Source of the DNA: Clostridiales bacterium
GTDB taxonomy: Bacteria; Bacillota; Clostridia; Oscillospirales; Oscillospiraceae
Length of the DNA stretch: 9,621 nt
Assembly: GCA_021200895.1 (NCBI GenBank)
Contig: JAJQFX010000131.1
Span: 1 to 9,621 of the forward strand
Direction of reading: 5' to 3'
Of the stretch, positions 1 through 5,840 are shown piece after piece. A program made the translations under genes and the position numbers. Numbering within the stretch: position 1 is the first letter of the stretch; every line of letters begins with the position of its first letter. Below the pieces are notes generated by a model. It was not told the DNA's origin. It saw only the letters and a list, made by a program, of their open reading frames with translations, and did no database searches.

Positions 1-521
1 GGGTGCTGGGCATCGGCTACCCCGGCGGCGGCCCCATGGACCGGCTGAGCCAGGGAGGCGACCCCAAGCGGTACCATTTGCCCCGCTCCAAGGTGGACGG
101 TGCGCCGCTGGATATGTCCTTCTCCGGGCTGAAAACGGCGGCGCTGAACCTGATTCACAACGCCCAGCAGAAGGGAGAGACGCTGAACCTGCCCGACTTC
201 GCCGCCAGCTTCGCCGCCGCCATTGCGGACGAGCTGGTGCCCCGGGCCATGCTGGCCTCGGAGCAGCTGGGCTATGGCAGGGTGGCCTGCGCTGGAGGGG
301 TGGCCGCCAACTCCACCATCCGCGCCCGGCTGGAGGAAGCCTGCGCCCAGCGGGGGGACAGGCTGTATCTGCCGAAGCTGTCCCTCTGCGGAGACAACGG
401 GGCCATGATCGGTTGCCAGGGCTACTATGAGTTCCTGGCGGGCAATCTTGGGGACAGCAGCCTGAACGGCTACGCCAACCGGGACATCGGGCTGGACTGC
501 CCGGCCCGGCGGAGCGAATAG
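1..521 (+). CDS. tsaD: tRNA N6-adenosine threonylcarbamoyltransferase TsaD, C-terminal half (5' end cut by window)
   Basis: TsaD transfers the threonylcarbamoyl group from threonylcarbamoyl-AMP to A37 of ANN-decoding tRNAs, working with TsaB and TsaE in the cytoplasm. The frame is open from the first base, and the visible 172 or so residues are the second half of a protein usually near 340 residues. Recognisable family motifs in order are LGIGYPGGG near the left edge, MSFSGLKTA in the middle, AGGVAANSTIRARL (the conserved GGVAAN nucleotide-site loop) and LCGDNGAMIG (the family's CTDNAAMIA motif with its metal-site Asp). The GTG at position 3 is internal, not a start. The frame ends at a TAG with no plus-strand terminator seen nearby; the next gene is convergent. 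The identification is secure from the motifs. Confidence 0.95.
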   Translation, partial: VLGIGYPGGGPMDRLSQGGDPKRYHLPRSKVDGAPLDMSFSGLKTAALNLIHNAQQKGETLNLPDFAASFAAAIADELVPRAMLASEQLGYGRVACAGGVAANSTIRARLEEACAQRGDRLYLPKLSLCGDNGAMIGCQGYYEFLAGNLGDSSLNGYANRDIGLDCPARRSE

Positions 522-574
522 GGAGAACAACCCCCTCCGCCCGCCGGTATACACGCAAAAGCCCCTCCTGTCAG

Positions 575-606
575 AAAAAATCCCGCCCAACAAGGTCGGG
601 CGGGAT
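575..606 (-). terminator. Rho-independent terminator for the minus-strand orphan gene
   Basis: Perfect 9-bp inverted repeat ATCCCGCCC / GGGCGGGAT at 580-588 and 598-606. It can extend inward by a G-U and an A-U pair, leaving a 5-nt loop. Read on the minus strand it is followed at once by six T residues (AAAAAA at 575-580 on the plus strand). It lies 38 bases past the stop of the minus-strand gene. On the plus strand the hairpin lacks a U tract, so it should not efficiently stop tsaD transcripts. Confidence 0.85.
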
Positions 607-643
607 GAGTTGATACGCCGGGCGCCGTGGAGCATCCGCCCCA

Positions 644-1267
644 TCATGCCTGTATCGTATCCTGAAAGCTAGGGTCATATTTGTCCAGCAGAACGGGGTC
701 TGTCGTGACAAAGGAGCTTGTTGCAACGGACTGGGTCACCTTTTCGCCCGGCTTGTAGCAGGCGTTGATGTACATATACAGGCAAAACAGTAAGGCCGTA
801 AGGCTGCTGTCCGCATCAGGCGCATAGATGCGATAATGGAACAAGTCGTTGTAAACGGTTCGGTCTGACTCTGCCAGGGCGATTTGTTCGCTGCCGCAAT
901 AGATTGGATGTTTGGTACGCTCTCCGGCAAGAGCCACCGCATAGCATTCCAGCGTCTGCCCGTTCCGCACCATCTGATGAAAAGTCCGGCTTTTGAACAG
1001 CCCGGTTTTTTCCTCGGTCTGATAGACAACGCCGATCTCGACGCCGTCAATGCTGATTTTGTAAGGGCGGAATGCCTTTGACCGGATGGCGCTGCTTTTC
1101 CCGTAGCGCAGTTCAAACGCTGTGCCATACAGGCTGCCGCAGATGACCGCTTCCCTGTGTCCGAGTTTCCCCTCCACCTGGATGGTTCCTGCCTCCTGAG
1201 TGCTCCGCAGAATCACGAACTCGGCGGAATACAATTCCTTGCGGGTCTGTTTTAACTCCAAAATCAT
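644..1267 (-). CDS. Protein of unknown function, possibly with a tubby/LURP-like beta fold
   Basis: A 207-residue protein that I do not firmly recognise. The ATG at 1267 is chosen because AAAGGAG (1275-1281) sits 7 bases upstream. A longer frame back to a GTG at 1348 would begin inside the -10 box of the promoter. The first 140 or so residues look like alternating beta strands with repeated short polar turns (GTIQVEGKL, YKISIDGVEIGVVY, QTLECYAVAL), loosely like the phospholipid scramblase/LURP/tubby C-terminal fold; that is a pattern impression only. Near residue 155 a hydrophobic stretch (LTALLFCLYMYINACY) is too polar for a sure membrane helix and may be a buried helix, as in tubby-like folds. 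It has its own promoter and terminator, so it is a single-gene unit. Its coding GC looks lower than its neighbours', which could mean transfer. Function unknown. Confidence 0.75.
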   Translation of the reverse strand: MILELKQTRKELYSAEFVILRSTQEAGTIQVEGKLGHREAVICGSLYGTAFELRYGKSSAIRSKAFRPYKISIDGVEIGVVYQTEEKTGLFKSRTFHQMVRNGQTLECYAVALAGERTKHPIYCGSEQIALAESDRTVYNDLFHYRIYAPDADSSLTALLFCLYMYINACYKPGEKVTQSVATSSFVTTDPVLLDKYDPSFQDTIQA

Positions 1268-1274
1268 CTTGCGG

Positions 1275-1281
1275 CTCCTTT
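1275..1281 (-). promoter_or_regulatory. Ribosome binding site that sets the start of the orphan gene
   Basis: AAAGGAG on the minus strand, 7 bases before the ATG at 1267. It decides between this start and the upstream in-frame ATG and GTG codons (1348 to 1300), which lack a comparable site. Confidence 0.8.
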
Positions 1282-1339
1282 CACTGATAGAAAAGCGCAT
1301 TGCGCGCCCCATACCGGCGCATCGTTCCATTCTGACCTC

Positions 1340-1368
1340 ATTGTACACCGTTCCCCTGAAAAATACAA
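1340..1368 (-). promoter_or_regulatory. Probable sigma-70-type promoter of the orphan gene
   Basis: On the minus strand, TTGTAT (1363-1368), a 17-base spacer and TACAAT (1340-1345). The -10 matches the consensus at 5 of 6 positions; the -35 is weak (3 of 6). The predicted start is near 1333, giving a 5' leader of about 65 bases. It faces away from the regulator gene, making a divergent pair. Confidence 0.55.
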
Positions 1369-1416
1369 CTCATTCAGACGGTTTGCGAACAAAACAGAAG
1401 GAACTTTTCCCCGCCG

Positions 1417-1429
1417 CAACCGTCGGTTG
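1417..1429. promoter_or_regulatory. 13-bp palindrome between divergent genes, candidate operator
   Basis: Perfect inverted repeat CAACCG-T-CGGTTG in the 243-base gap between the orphan gene and the XRE regulator gene. Short odd-centred palindromes of this kind are typical sites for XRE dimers. Its right arm overlaps a TTGACA (1427-1432) that has no suitably spaced -10. Binding by the adjacent regulator is inference. Confidence 0.4.
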
Positions 1430-1472
1430 ACAAAGTGCAAGGCCGGGATGGTGGCGCCGCAACCGCCCCATC

Positions 1473-1484
1473 TGCTATCATAGC
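1473..1484 (+). promoter_or_regulatory. Extended -10 promoter with overlapping palindrome, upstream of the XRE gene
   Basis: TGCTATCAT (1473-1481) fits an extended -10 (TGnTATAAT) with one mismatch. No -35 is visible at 16-18 bases. The palindrome GCTAT-C-ATAGC (1474-1484) covers the -10, a natural place for an autorepressor. The regulator's ATG lies 27 bases past the palindrome. Confidence 0.45.
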
Positions 1485-1510
1485 GCCATCAAATCAAGGA
1501 GGCGTTCAGT

Positions 1511-2155
1511 ATGAACCTGGCAGACAGAATCCAAACGTTACGGAAAGAAAAGGGTATTTCCCAGGAAGAATTGGCGGAGCAGGCGGGTGTGTCCCGGCAG
1601 GCCGTCTCGAAGTGGGAGAGTGGCCAAAGCACCCCAGAACTGGAAAAGCTCATCCTGCTCAGCGACTACTTCGGCGTCACCACCGACTATCTCCTGAAAG
1701 GGACGGAGCCTGTCCCAACCGCGCCGGAGCGCCGGGCGGACGGGAGGATTTTCACCGTTGTTGCCACGGCGTGCAATTTTGCGGGGCTGGTGCTGGCAAT
1801 TTGCGTCTGGGTGGCCTGGCAGACGGTGGTGTCGGTGGCAGTGGGCTTCCTGCTGATGGCTGTCGGCTGCGCCGTCTTTGCCGTGGGGCAGTATGTTGGG
1901 ACGCAGAAGCAGGATGCAAAGGAGCTGTTTACGCTGCTGAACGTGTGGCCACTGACGCTGATGCCGATTTCCTGCGCATTCAACATGATAGACGGGGTGC
2001 TGGGAGGCTTTTATTGGCAGCTGATGCCGATTCCGGAGTTAGGCAACTCCCTCCTGAGCTACGGCCTGTGCTGGCTGCTGTACCTGGCCCTCTGCATTGG
2101 GGCGGACGCCGTTGTGTGGGGCAGACGGAAAGAGCGGCGCTCCGCAGAGAAATAG
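1511..2155 (+). CDS. XRE-family transcriptional regulator with C-terminal membrane domain
   Basis: A 214-residue protein with an N-terminal lambda-repressor-type helix-turn-helix (about residues 5-60). The typical signature ISQEELAEQAGVSRQAVSKWESG holds the two DNA-contact helices, and the TPELEKLILLSDYFGVTTDYLL tail of the domain follows. A polar linker leads to about four hydrophobic segments (roughly 79-103, 105-128, 141-163, 178-204), ending in a basic RRKERR stretch, so the DNA-binding domain should be tethered to the cytoplasmic face of the membrane. The start is supported by AAGGAGG (1496-1502) 8 bases upstream. The gene sits 59 bases before a MATE pump gene in the same direction, so it probably senses a membrane-active compound or envelope state and controls the pump. 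Regulation of itself through the palindrome on its -10 is likely but inferred. Confidence 0.88.
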   Translation: MNLADRIQTLRKEKGISQEELAEQAGVSRQAVSKWESGQSTPELEKLILLSDYFGVTTDYLLKGTEPVPTAPERRADGRIFTVVATACNFAGLVLAICVWVAWQTVVSVAVGFLLMAVGCAVFAVGQYVGTQKQDAKELFTLLNVWPLTLMPISCAFNMIDGVLGGFYWQLMPIPELGNSLLSYGLCWLLYLALCIGADAVVWGRRKERRSAEK

Positions 2156-2165
2156 AGCGGTATAC

Positions 2166-2192
2166 TGATATAATCGGATAGTATTTTAATAC
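2166..2192 (+). promoter_or_regulatory. Extended -10 promoter and start-site palindrome of the MATE gene
   Basis: TGATATAAT (2166-2174) is a perfect extended -10; no -35 is recognisable 17 bases upstream (AGAGAA). Just after it, near the predicted start point, lies the inverted repeat GTATT-TT-AATAC (2181-2192), a candidate operator. This would let the pump be transcribed separately from, or in addition to, readthrough from the regulator gene. Confidence 0.5.
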
Positions 2193-2214
2193 ATTGGGGT
2201 GTGATGAGGAGACT

Positions 2215-3615
2215 ATGAAAGGCGATTTTACCCAGGGCAAGATGTGGCGGAATATCCTGGCCCAGGCGGCGCCGCTGACGGTGGCCCAGCTGGTGCAGGT
2301 GCTCTATAACATCGTGGACCGAATCTACATCGGCCATCTGCCGGAGGGCGGCGAGCTGGCCCTCACCGGCATCGGCATTTCCGCCCCCATCGTCACCCTC
2401 ATCAGCGCCTTCACCCTGCTGTTCGGTCAGGGCGGAGCACCCCTTTGCGCCATCGCGGAGGGGGCCGGGAACCAGGAGCGGGCCCAGCGCATCTTCGGCA
2501 ACACTCTGTCCCTGCTGCTGGGGACTTCGGCGGTGGTGTTGGCGGTCTGCCTCGTCTTTGAGCGGCAGATTCTGTTCCTGTTCGGTGCCAGCGAGGAGAC
2601 CTACGCCTACGCCCATCAGTACTTCTCCGTCTACATCCTGGGGACGGTGTGCGTCATGTTCAGCACCGGCATGAACGGCTTTATCAATTTGCAGGGCTAT
2701 CCCAGGGTGGGGATGCTGACCACGGTGCTGGGGGCGGTCATCAACCTGGTGCTGGACCCGGTGTTCATCTTCGGGCTGAACCTGGGCATCACCGGCGCGG
2801 CAACGGCCACGGTGCTGGCCCAGACGGTGTCCGCCCTGTGGGTGCTGCAATTCTTCCTGAGCAAAAAATCCCGGCTCCGCATCCGCCGGGCCGACCTGGC
2901 GGTGCAGCCCAAGTTGGCCAGAGAAATCACCGCCCTGGGGCTGGCCGGTTTTATGATGTCCGCCACCAACTCCCTGGTGCAAATCGTCTGCAACCAAATG
3001 CTGGGCGCTTACGGCGGCGACCTGTACATCAGCGTCATGACCGTCCTGAACTCCGCCCGGGAGCTGTTCACCCTGCCGGTGCAGGGGCTGACCTCCGGGG
3101 CGCAGCCGGTGCTGGGGTACAACTACGGTGCGAAGGATTACCGCCGGGTGCGCCAGGGCATCGCCTTTATGGCGGCGCTGGGCTTCGGCTACACGCTGGT
3201 GGCCTGGCTGGCGATCCTGCTGCTGCCCCACGCCTTTGTGGGGCTGTTCACCACGGACAGCGCCCTGCTGGACGCGGGGACGGAGGCGATTCGGATTTAC
3301 TTCTTCGCCTTCGTGTTCATGTCGCTGCAATTTTCCGCCCAGTCCACCTTCGTGGCCCTGGGGAAGGCCCGCTCCGCCGTATTCTTCTCCATCTTCCGGA
3401 AGGTGATTTTGGTGGTGCCGCTGACCCTGCTGCTGCCCCGGTGGATGGGGGTGTACGGCGTGTTTGTGGCGGAACCCATCTCCAACGTGGTGGGCGGGCT
3501 GGCCTCCTTCCTCACCATGCTGGCCACCGTCTGGCGGCCCCTGGGGCGGGAGGCCCGGCAGGAGCCGCCTTCCCTCGCGGAGAATCAAAAATCTGCCTTT
3601 GAGAACCGCTTGTGA
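2215..3615 (+). CDS. MATE family multidrug/sodium (or proton) antiporter
   Basis: A 466-residue inner-membrane protein with the usual length and about 12 hydrophobic segments of the multidrug and toxic compound extrusion family, which exports cationic drugs and metabolites using ion gradients. Family features include YNIVDRIYIG near residue 31 (first-helix motif), the internally repeated two-bundle organisation, and TSGAQPVLGYNYGAKDYRRV after the middle of the protein, characteristic of the DinF/MepA-like branch. I chose the ATG at 2215 because MKGDFTQGKMW is a typical N-terminus of the family. AGGAG (2207-2211) lies only 3 bases upstream, which is short; the upstream in-frame TTG (2194) has no better site. 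The XRE regulator just upstream is the likely controller. Substrate cannot be read from sequence. Confidence 0.92.
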   Translation: MKGDFTQGKMWRNILAQAAPLTVAQLVQVLYNIVDRIYIGHLPEGGELALTGIGISAPIVTLISAFTLLFGQGGAPLCAIAEGAGNQERAQRIFGNTLSLLLGTSAVVLAVCLVFERQILFLFGASEETYAYAHQYFSVYILGTVCVMFSTGMNGFINLQGYPRVGMLTTVLGAVINLVLDPVFIFGLNLGITGAATATVLAQTVSALWVLQFFLSKKSRLRIRRADLAVQPKLAREITALGLAGFMMSATNSLVQIVCNQMLGAYGGDLYISVMTVLNSARELFTLPVQGLTSGAQPVLGYNYGAKDYRRVRQGIAFMAALGFGYTLVAWLAILLLPHAFVGLFTTDSALLDAGTEAIRIYFFAFVFMSLQFSAQSTFVALGKARSAVFFSIFRKVILVVPLTLLLPRWMGVYGVFVAEPISNVVGGLASFLTMLATVWRPLGREARQEPPSLAENQKSAFENRL

Positions 3616-3686
3616 ATCTTTGCAAAATCAAACTTGCATTTTTGGCAAAAAAGGGCAGTTTAAACGAAGTTGCAGGGAATGAAAAA

Positions 3687-3712
3687 TGCAGGCTTGACAG
3701 GACAAGCTTGCA
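3687..3712 (+). promoter_or_regulatory. Hairpin with ACAGGA hexaloop: candidate ANTAR-binding stem-loop 1 of the amt leader
   Basis: The arms TGCAGGCTTG (3687-3696) and CAAGCTTGCA (3703-3712) pair over 10 bp (one G-U) around the hexaloop ACAGGA (3697-3702). ANTAR antiterminator proteins such as EutV and NasR recognise paired stem-loops with hexaloops carrying A at position 1 and G at position 4, placed just before an intrinsic terminator; ANTAR control of nitrogen genes is known in Firmicutes. Here an intrinsic terminator starts 20 bases downstream, and its 5' arm contains a second candidate, GAC-AAGGAC-GTC (3738-3749), again with A1 and G4 but only 3 bp of direct stem. A near-consensus promoter overlaps this hairpin, so it must be transcribed from further upstream, and I see no clear promoter there. 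The alternative is a DNA operator palindrome. Confidence 0.5.
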
Positions 3713-3723
3713 AGTAGTATACT
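3694..3723 (+). promoter_or_regulatory. Near-consensus sigma-70-type promoter upstream of amt
   Basis: TTGACA (3694-3699, perfect), an 18-base spacer, and TATACT (3718-3723, 5 of 6). The predicted start is about 3730, only a few bases before the intrinsic terminator hairpin at 3733. Used alone it would make an RNA of about 57 bases that is essentially all terminator, unless antitermination or readthrough occurs. It overlaps the 10-bp hairpin/palindrome at 3687-3712, which could act as an operator over the -35 and spacer. Confidence 0.55.
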
Positions 3724-3732
3724 GTCACCATC

Positions 3733-3786
3733 AGAAAGACAAGGACGTCAGAAACCCTCTGAATCGTCCCTGTCTTTCTCTTTTTT
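3733..3786 (+). terminator. Strong intrinsic terminator in the amt leader
   Basis: A long hairpin: arms AGAAAGACAAGGACG (3733-3747) and CGTCCCTGTCTTTCT (3765-3779) pair with a single A-C mismatch. The inner TCAGA (3748-3752) and TCTGA (3758-3762) extend the stem around loop AACCC, and the run CTTTTTT follows. It lies 118 bases past the MATE stop and 94 bases before the amt ATG. TCAGAAA occurs twice (3731-3737 and 3748-3754). The first copy can therefore compete for TCTGA at 3758-3762, giving an alternative pairing that would block the terminator. It may both end MATE transcripts and attenuate amt. Confidence 0.88.
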
Positions 3787-3804
3787 GCGGATTTCCGCAC
3801 CGTT

Positions 3805-3820
3805 TGGCAGCCACATTGTT
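3805..3820 (+). promoter_or_regulatory. Possible sigma-54 (-24/-12) promoter between terminator and amt
   Basis: TGGCAG-CCACA-TTGTT resembles the sigma-54 consensus TGGCAC-N5-TTGCA. The GG and the -12 element are correctly spaced by 10 bases, but the -12 dinucleotide is GT instead of GC. It would start transcription near 3831, past the terminator and about 50 bases before the amt ATG. Sigma-54 control of amt is well known in Proteobacteria; no sigma-54 activator gene is in the window. A chance match is quite possible. Confidence 0.25.
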
Positions 3821-3879
3821 CCAGATACTGCGGGGCAGTGTGTGCGAAGACTACGCTTTTCATGAAAGGGAGAGTTTAT

Positions 3880-5589
3880 ATGGATGCAGTATTTAGTGTA
3901 TGGTACCTGATCGGAGCAGCGTTGGTGTTCTGGATGCAGGCCGGCTTCGCCATGGTGGAGGCAGGCTTCACCCGGGCCAAGAACTCCGGCAACATCATTA
4001 TGAAGAACCTGATGGACTTCTGCATTGGTACCGTCGTGTTCATCCTCATCGGCTTCAGCCTGCTGCTGGGCGAAGATGTGGCCGGCCTCATCGGCAAGCC
4101 GGGCTTTGACATCTTCACCGCCTACGAAGGGTTCGACTTCTCGGACTTCGTGTTCAACCTGGTGTTCTGCGCCACCACCGCCACTATCGTCTCCGGCGCC
4201 ATGGCAGAGCGTACCAAGTTCCTGTCCTATTGTATCTACTCCGCGGTCATCTCCGCGCTGATTTACCCCATCGAGGCTCACTGGATCTGGGGCGGCGGCT
4301 GGCTGGCCCAGCTGGGCTTCCATGACTTCGCCGGTTCCTGCGCCATCCACATGGTAGGCGGCATCTCCGCCCTCGTCGGCGCAAAGATGCTTGGCCCCCG
4401 TATCGGCAAGTTCACCAAGCAGAAGGACGGCTCCATCCAGGTGGGCAGCTTCCCCGGACATAACCTGCCCTTGGGCGCGCTGGGCGTGTTCATCCTGTGG
4501 CTGGGCTGGTACGGCTTTAACGGCGCTGCTGCCACCACCGTGGAGCAGCTGGGTTCCATCTTCCTGACCACCACTGTGGCCCCTGCCGTGGCCACCGTCA
4601 CCTGCATGATTTTCACCTGGGTCAAGTACGGCAAGCCCGACGTCTCCATGTGTCTGAACGCCTCTCTGGCCGGTCTGGTGGGCATCACCGCCCCCTGCGA
4701 CGTCACCGACTGCCTGGGCGCGGCCATCATCGGCATCGTCTCCGGTCTGCTGGTTTGCTTCGGCGTGTGGCTGCTGGACTACAAGCTCCGCATTGACGAC
4801 CCTGTGGGCGCTGTGGCTGTCCACTGTCTGAACGGCATCTGGGGCACCATCGCGGTGGGCCTGTTTGCCACCACCTCCGCCCCCGGCAATGACACCCTGG
4901 TGGGCCTGTTCTACGGCGGCGGCTTCGGCCTGCTGGGAACCCAGCTGCTGGGCGTCGTCTCTGTAGCCGCCTGGACTGCCGTTACCATCACCCTGACCTT
5001 CTTCATTATCAATAAGACTGTGGGCCTCCGCGTCTCCGCCGAGGAGGAAGTCCAGGGCCTGGACCCCACCGAGCATGGCCTGACCAGCGCCTACGCGGAC
5101 TTTGCCCCCATGCCCCATTACTCTGGCAGCGGCCTGCCCGCCGCCGTCACCGGCGAGGTGCCGGTAGAGGCTGCCGTGCCTGTGGAGGTCAAGAGCGCCC
5201 CGCCTGCATCGGCGGCTCCGGCTGGCGAGAAGATCACCAAGCTGGAAATCGTGGTGAAGCAGGAGCGGTTCCCCGCCCTGAAGGACGCCCTGATGGAGGC
5301 GGGGGTCACCGGTATGACCGTCACCAACGTCCTGGGCTGCGGCGTCCAGAAGGGCCGCCCCGAGTACTACCGCGGCGTTGTGCATGAAGCCACCCTGCTG
5401 CCCCGGATGCAGGTGGAGGTGGTGGTCAGCACCATCCCGGTGGAGACCATCATCGACACCGCCAAGAAGGTGCTGTACACCGGCCACTACGGCGACGGCA
5501 AGATCTTCGTCTACGACGTGGAGAACGTGGTCAAGATCCGCACCGGCGAGGAAGGCATGAACGCCCTCCAGGACGAAGAGCAGTATTGA
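3880..5589 (+). CDS. amt: Ammonium channel Amt fused to a C-terminal PII (GlnB-like) domain
   Basis: A 569-residue fusion. Residues 1-385 are an Amt/MEP/Rh channel with about 11 membrane helices; the trimer conducts ammonium across the cytoplasmic membrane. Family landmarks are FWMQAGFAMVEAGFTRAKN, HDFAGSCAIHMVGG (D149, first pore His H157) and AVHCLNGIWG (second pore His H315). A Pro/Ala-rich linker (about 386-450) leads to a full PII domain (452-560) in place of a separate GlnK. It keeps the equivalents of E. coli GlnB Q39 (Q490), R47 (R498), the B-loop TGHYGDGKIFV with K90 (K541), and R103 (R554). It has His502 at the uridylylated Tyr51, Arg509 at Lys58 and Lys552 at Arg101. So ATP/ADP and 2-oxoglutarate sensing may persist without tyrosine uridylylation. 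The start is chosen from AGGGAG (3867-3872) 7 bases upstream; in-frame ATG 3862 is poorer. Single-gene unit. Confidence 0.95.
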   Translation: MDAVFSVWYLIGAALVFWMQAGFAMVEAGFTRAKNSGNIIMKNLMDFCIGTVVFILIGFSLLLGEDVAGLIGKPGFDIFTAYEGFDFSDFVFNLVFCATTATIVSGAMAERTKFLSYCIYSAVISALIYPIEAHWIWGGGWLAQLGFHDFAGSCAIHMVGGISALVGAKMLGPRIGKFTKQKDGSIQVGSFPGHNLPLGALGVFILWLGWYGFNGAAATTVEQLGSIFLTTTVAPAVATVTCMIFTWVKYGKPDVSMCLNASLAGLVGITAPCDVTDCLGAAIIGIVSGLLVCFGVWLLDYKLRIDDPVGAVAVHCLNGIWGTIAVGLFATTSAPGNDTLVGLFYGGGFGLLGTQLLGVVSVAAWTAVTITLTFFIINKTVGLRVSAEEEVQGLDPTEHGLTSAYADFAPMPHYSGSGLPAAVTGEVPVEAAVPVEVKSAPPASAAPAGEKITKLEIVVKQERFPALKDALMEAGVTGMTVTNVLGCGVQKGRPEYYRGVVHEATLLPRMQVEVVVSTIPVETIIDTAKKVLYTGHYGDGKIFVYDVENVVKIRTGEEGMNALQDEEQY

Positions 5590-5640
5590 TTCCCTCCGCT
5601 GCCCCTGGCAGCCCGCAGCATAACCCCTCAGCAAAAGAAT

Positions 5641-5680
5641 ACCAGACGAACGGGAGACCGTTCGTCTGGTTTCTTTGTTT
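5641..5680 (+). terminator. Intrinsic terminator of amt
   Basis: Perfect 13-bp hairpin ACCAGACGAACGG (5641-5653) / CCGTTCGTCTGGT (5658-5670) with tetraloop GAGA, followed by the T-rich TTCTTTGTTT. It begins 51 bases after the amt stop and separates it from the next operon. Confidence 0.93.
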
Positions 5681-5747
5681 GTCTGGGAATGGTTTGTAGC
5701 GCAGGTAAAATGCTTTTCAGGCATGGCTGGCTATCGGAATTAGGCAT

Positions 5748-5776
5748 TTGATATTAAAGCGGCGGGGCGTTATAAT
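5748..5776 (+). promoter_or_regulatory. Sigma-70-type promoter of the flavodoxin/aldo-keto reductase operon
   Basis: TTGATA (5748-5753), a 17-base spacer and a perfect TATAAT (5771-5776). The predicted start is near 5783. The leader contains the inverted repeat GCCTG-GAAGG-CAGGC (5789-5803), and the 8-mer CTATCGGA occurs both upstream of the promoter (5731-5738) and just before the first ribosome binding site (5819-5826). The role of these repeats is unknown. Confidence 0.8.
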
Positions 5777-5827
5777 AGAAGCAGAAAAGCCTGGAAGGCA
5801 GGCCATTCAAATTTCCTACTATCGGAC

Positions 5828-5833
5828 AGGAGG
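5828..5833 (+). promoter_or_regulatory. Ribosome binding site of the MerR-coil small gene
   Basis: AGGAGG placed 7 bases before the ATG at 5841. It favours that codon over the ATG at 5835 (1 base away) and over the in-frame TTG at 5748, which is part of the -35 box. Confidence 0.8.
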
Positions 5834-5840
5834 GATGACC

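Noticed and set aside
1268..1348. N-terminal extension of the orphan gene to a GTG at 1348
   Set aside because: The GTG lies inside the predicted promoter, and the extra residues lack a ribosome binding site, whereas ATG 1267 has AAAGGAG at ideal spacing.
1427..1432. TTGACA as -35 of the XRE gene promoter
   Set aside because: The nearest -10-like sequence is 43 bases away; 17 bases downstream there is only GC-rich DNA. It may just be part of the palindrome region.
1435..2181. 248-codon plus-strand frame overlapping the XRE regulator
   Set aside because: Arg/Gly/Ala-rich frame-shifted shadow; the regulator frame has a clear HTH and ribosome binding site.
2059..3588. 509-codon open frame on the minus strand opposite the MATE gene
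   Set aside because: Low-complexity His/Gln/Gly-rich shadow with no start signals; the MATE protein is clear on the plus strand.
3748..5724. 658-codon open frame on the minus strand opposite amt
   Set aside because: His/Gln/Gly/Asp-rich translation typical of the antisense of GC-rich coding DNA. The plus strand encodes an unmistakable Amt-PII protein.
5708..5749. Inverted repeat AAATGC ... GCATTT around the operon promoter
   Set aside because: Only 6 bp with a 30-base separation; too weak to call an operator.
5748..5840. N-terminal extension of the MerR-coil gene to a TTG at 5748
   Set aside because: That TTG is part of the -35 box of the operon promoter; transcription starts about 35 bases later.
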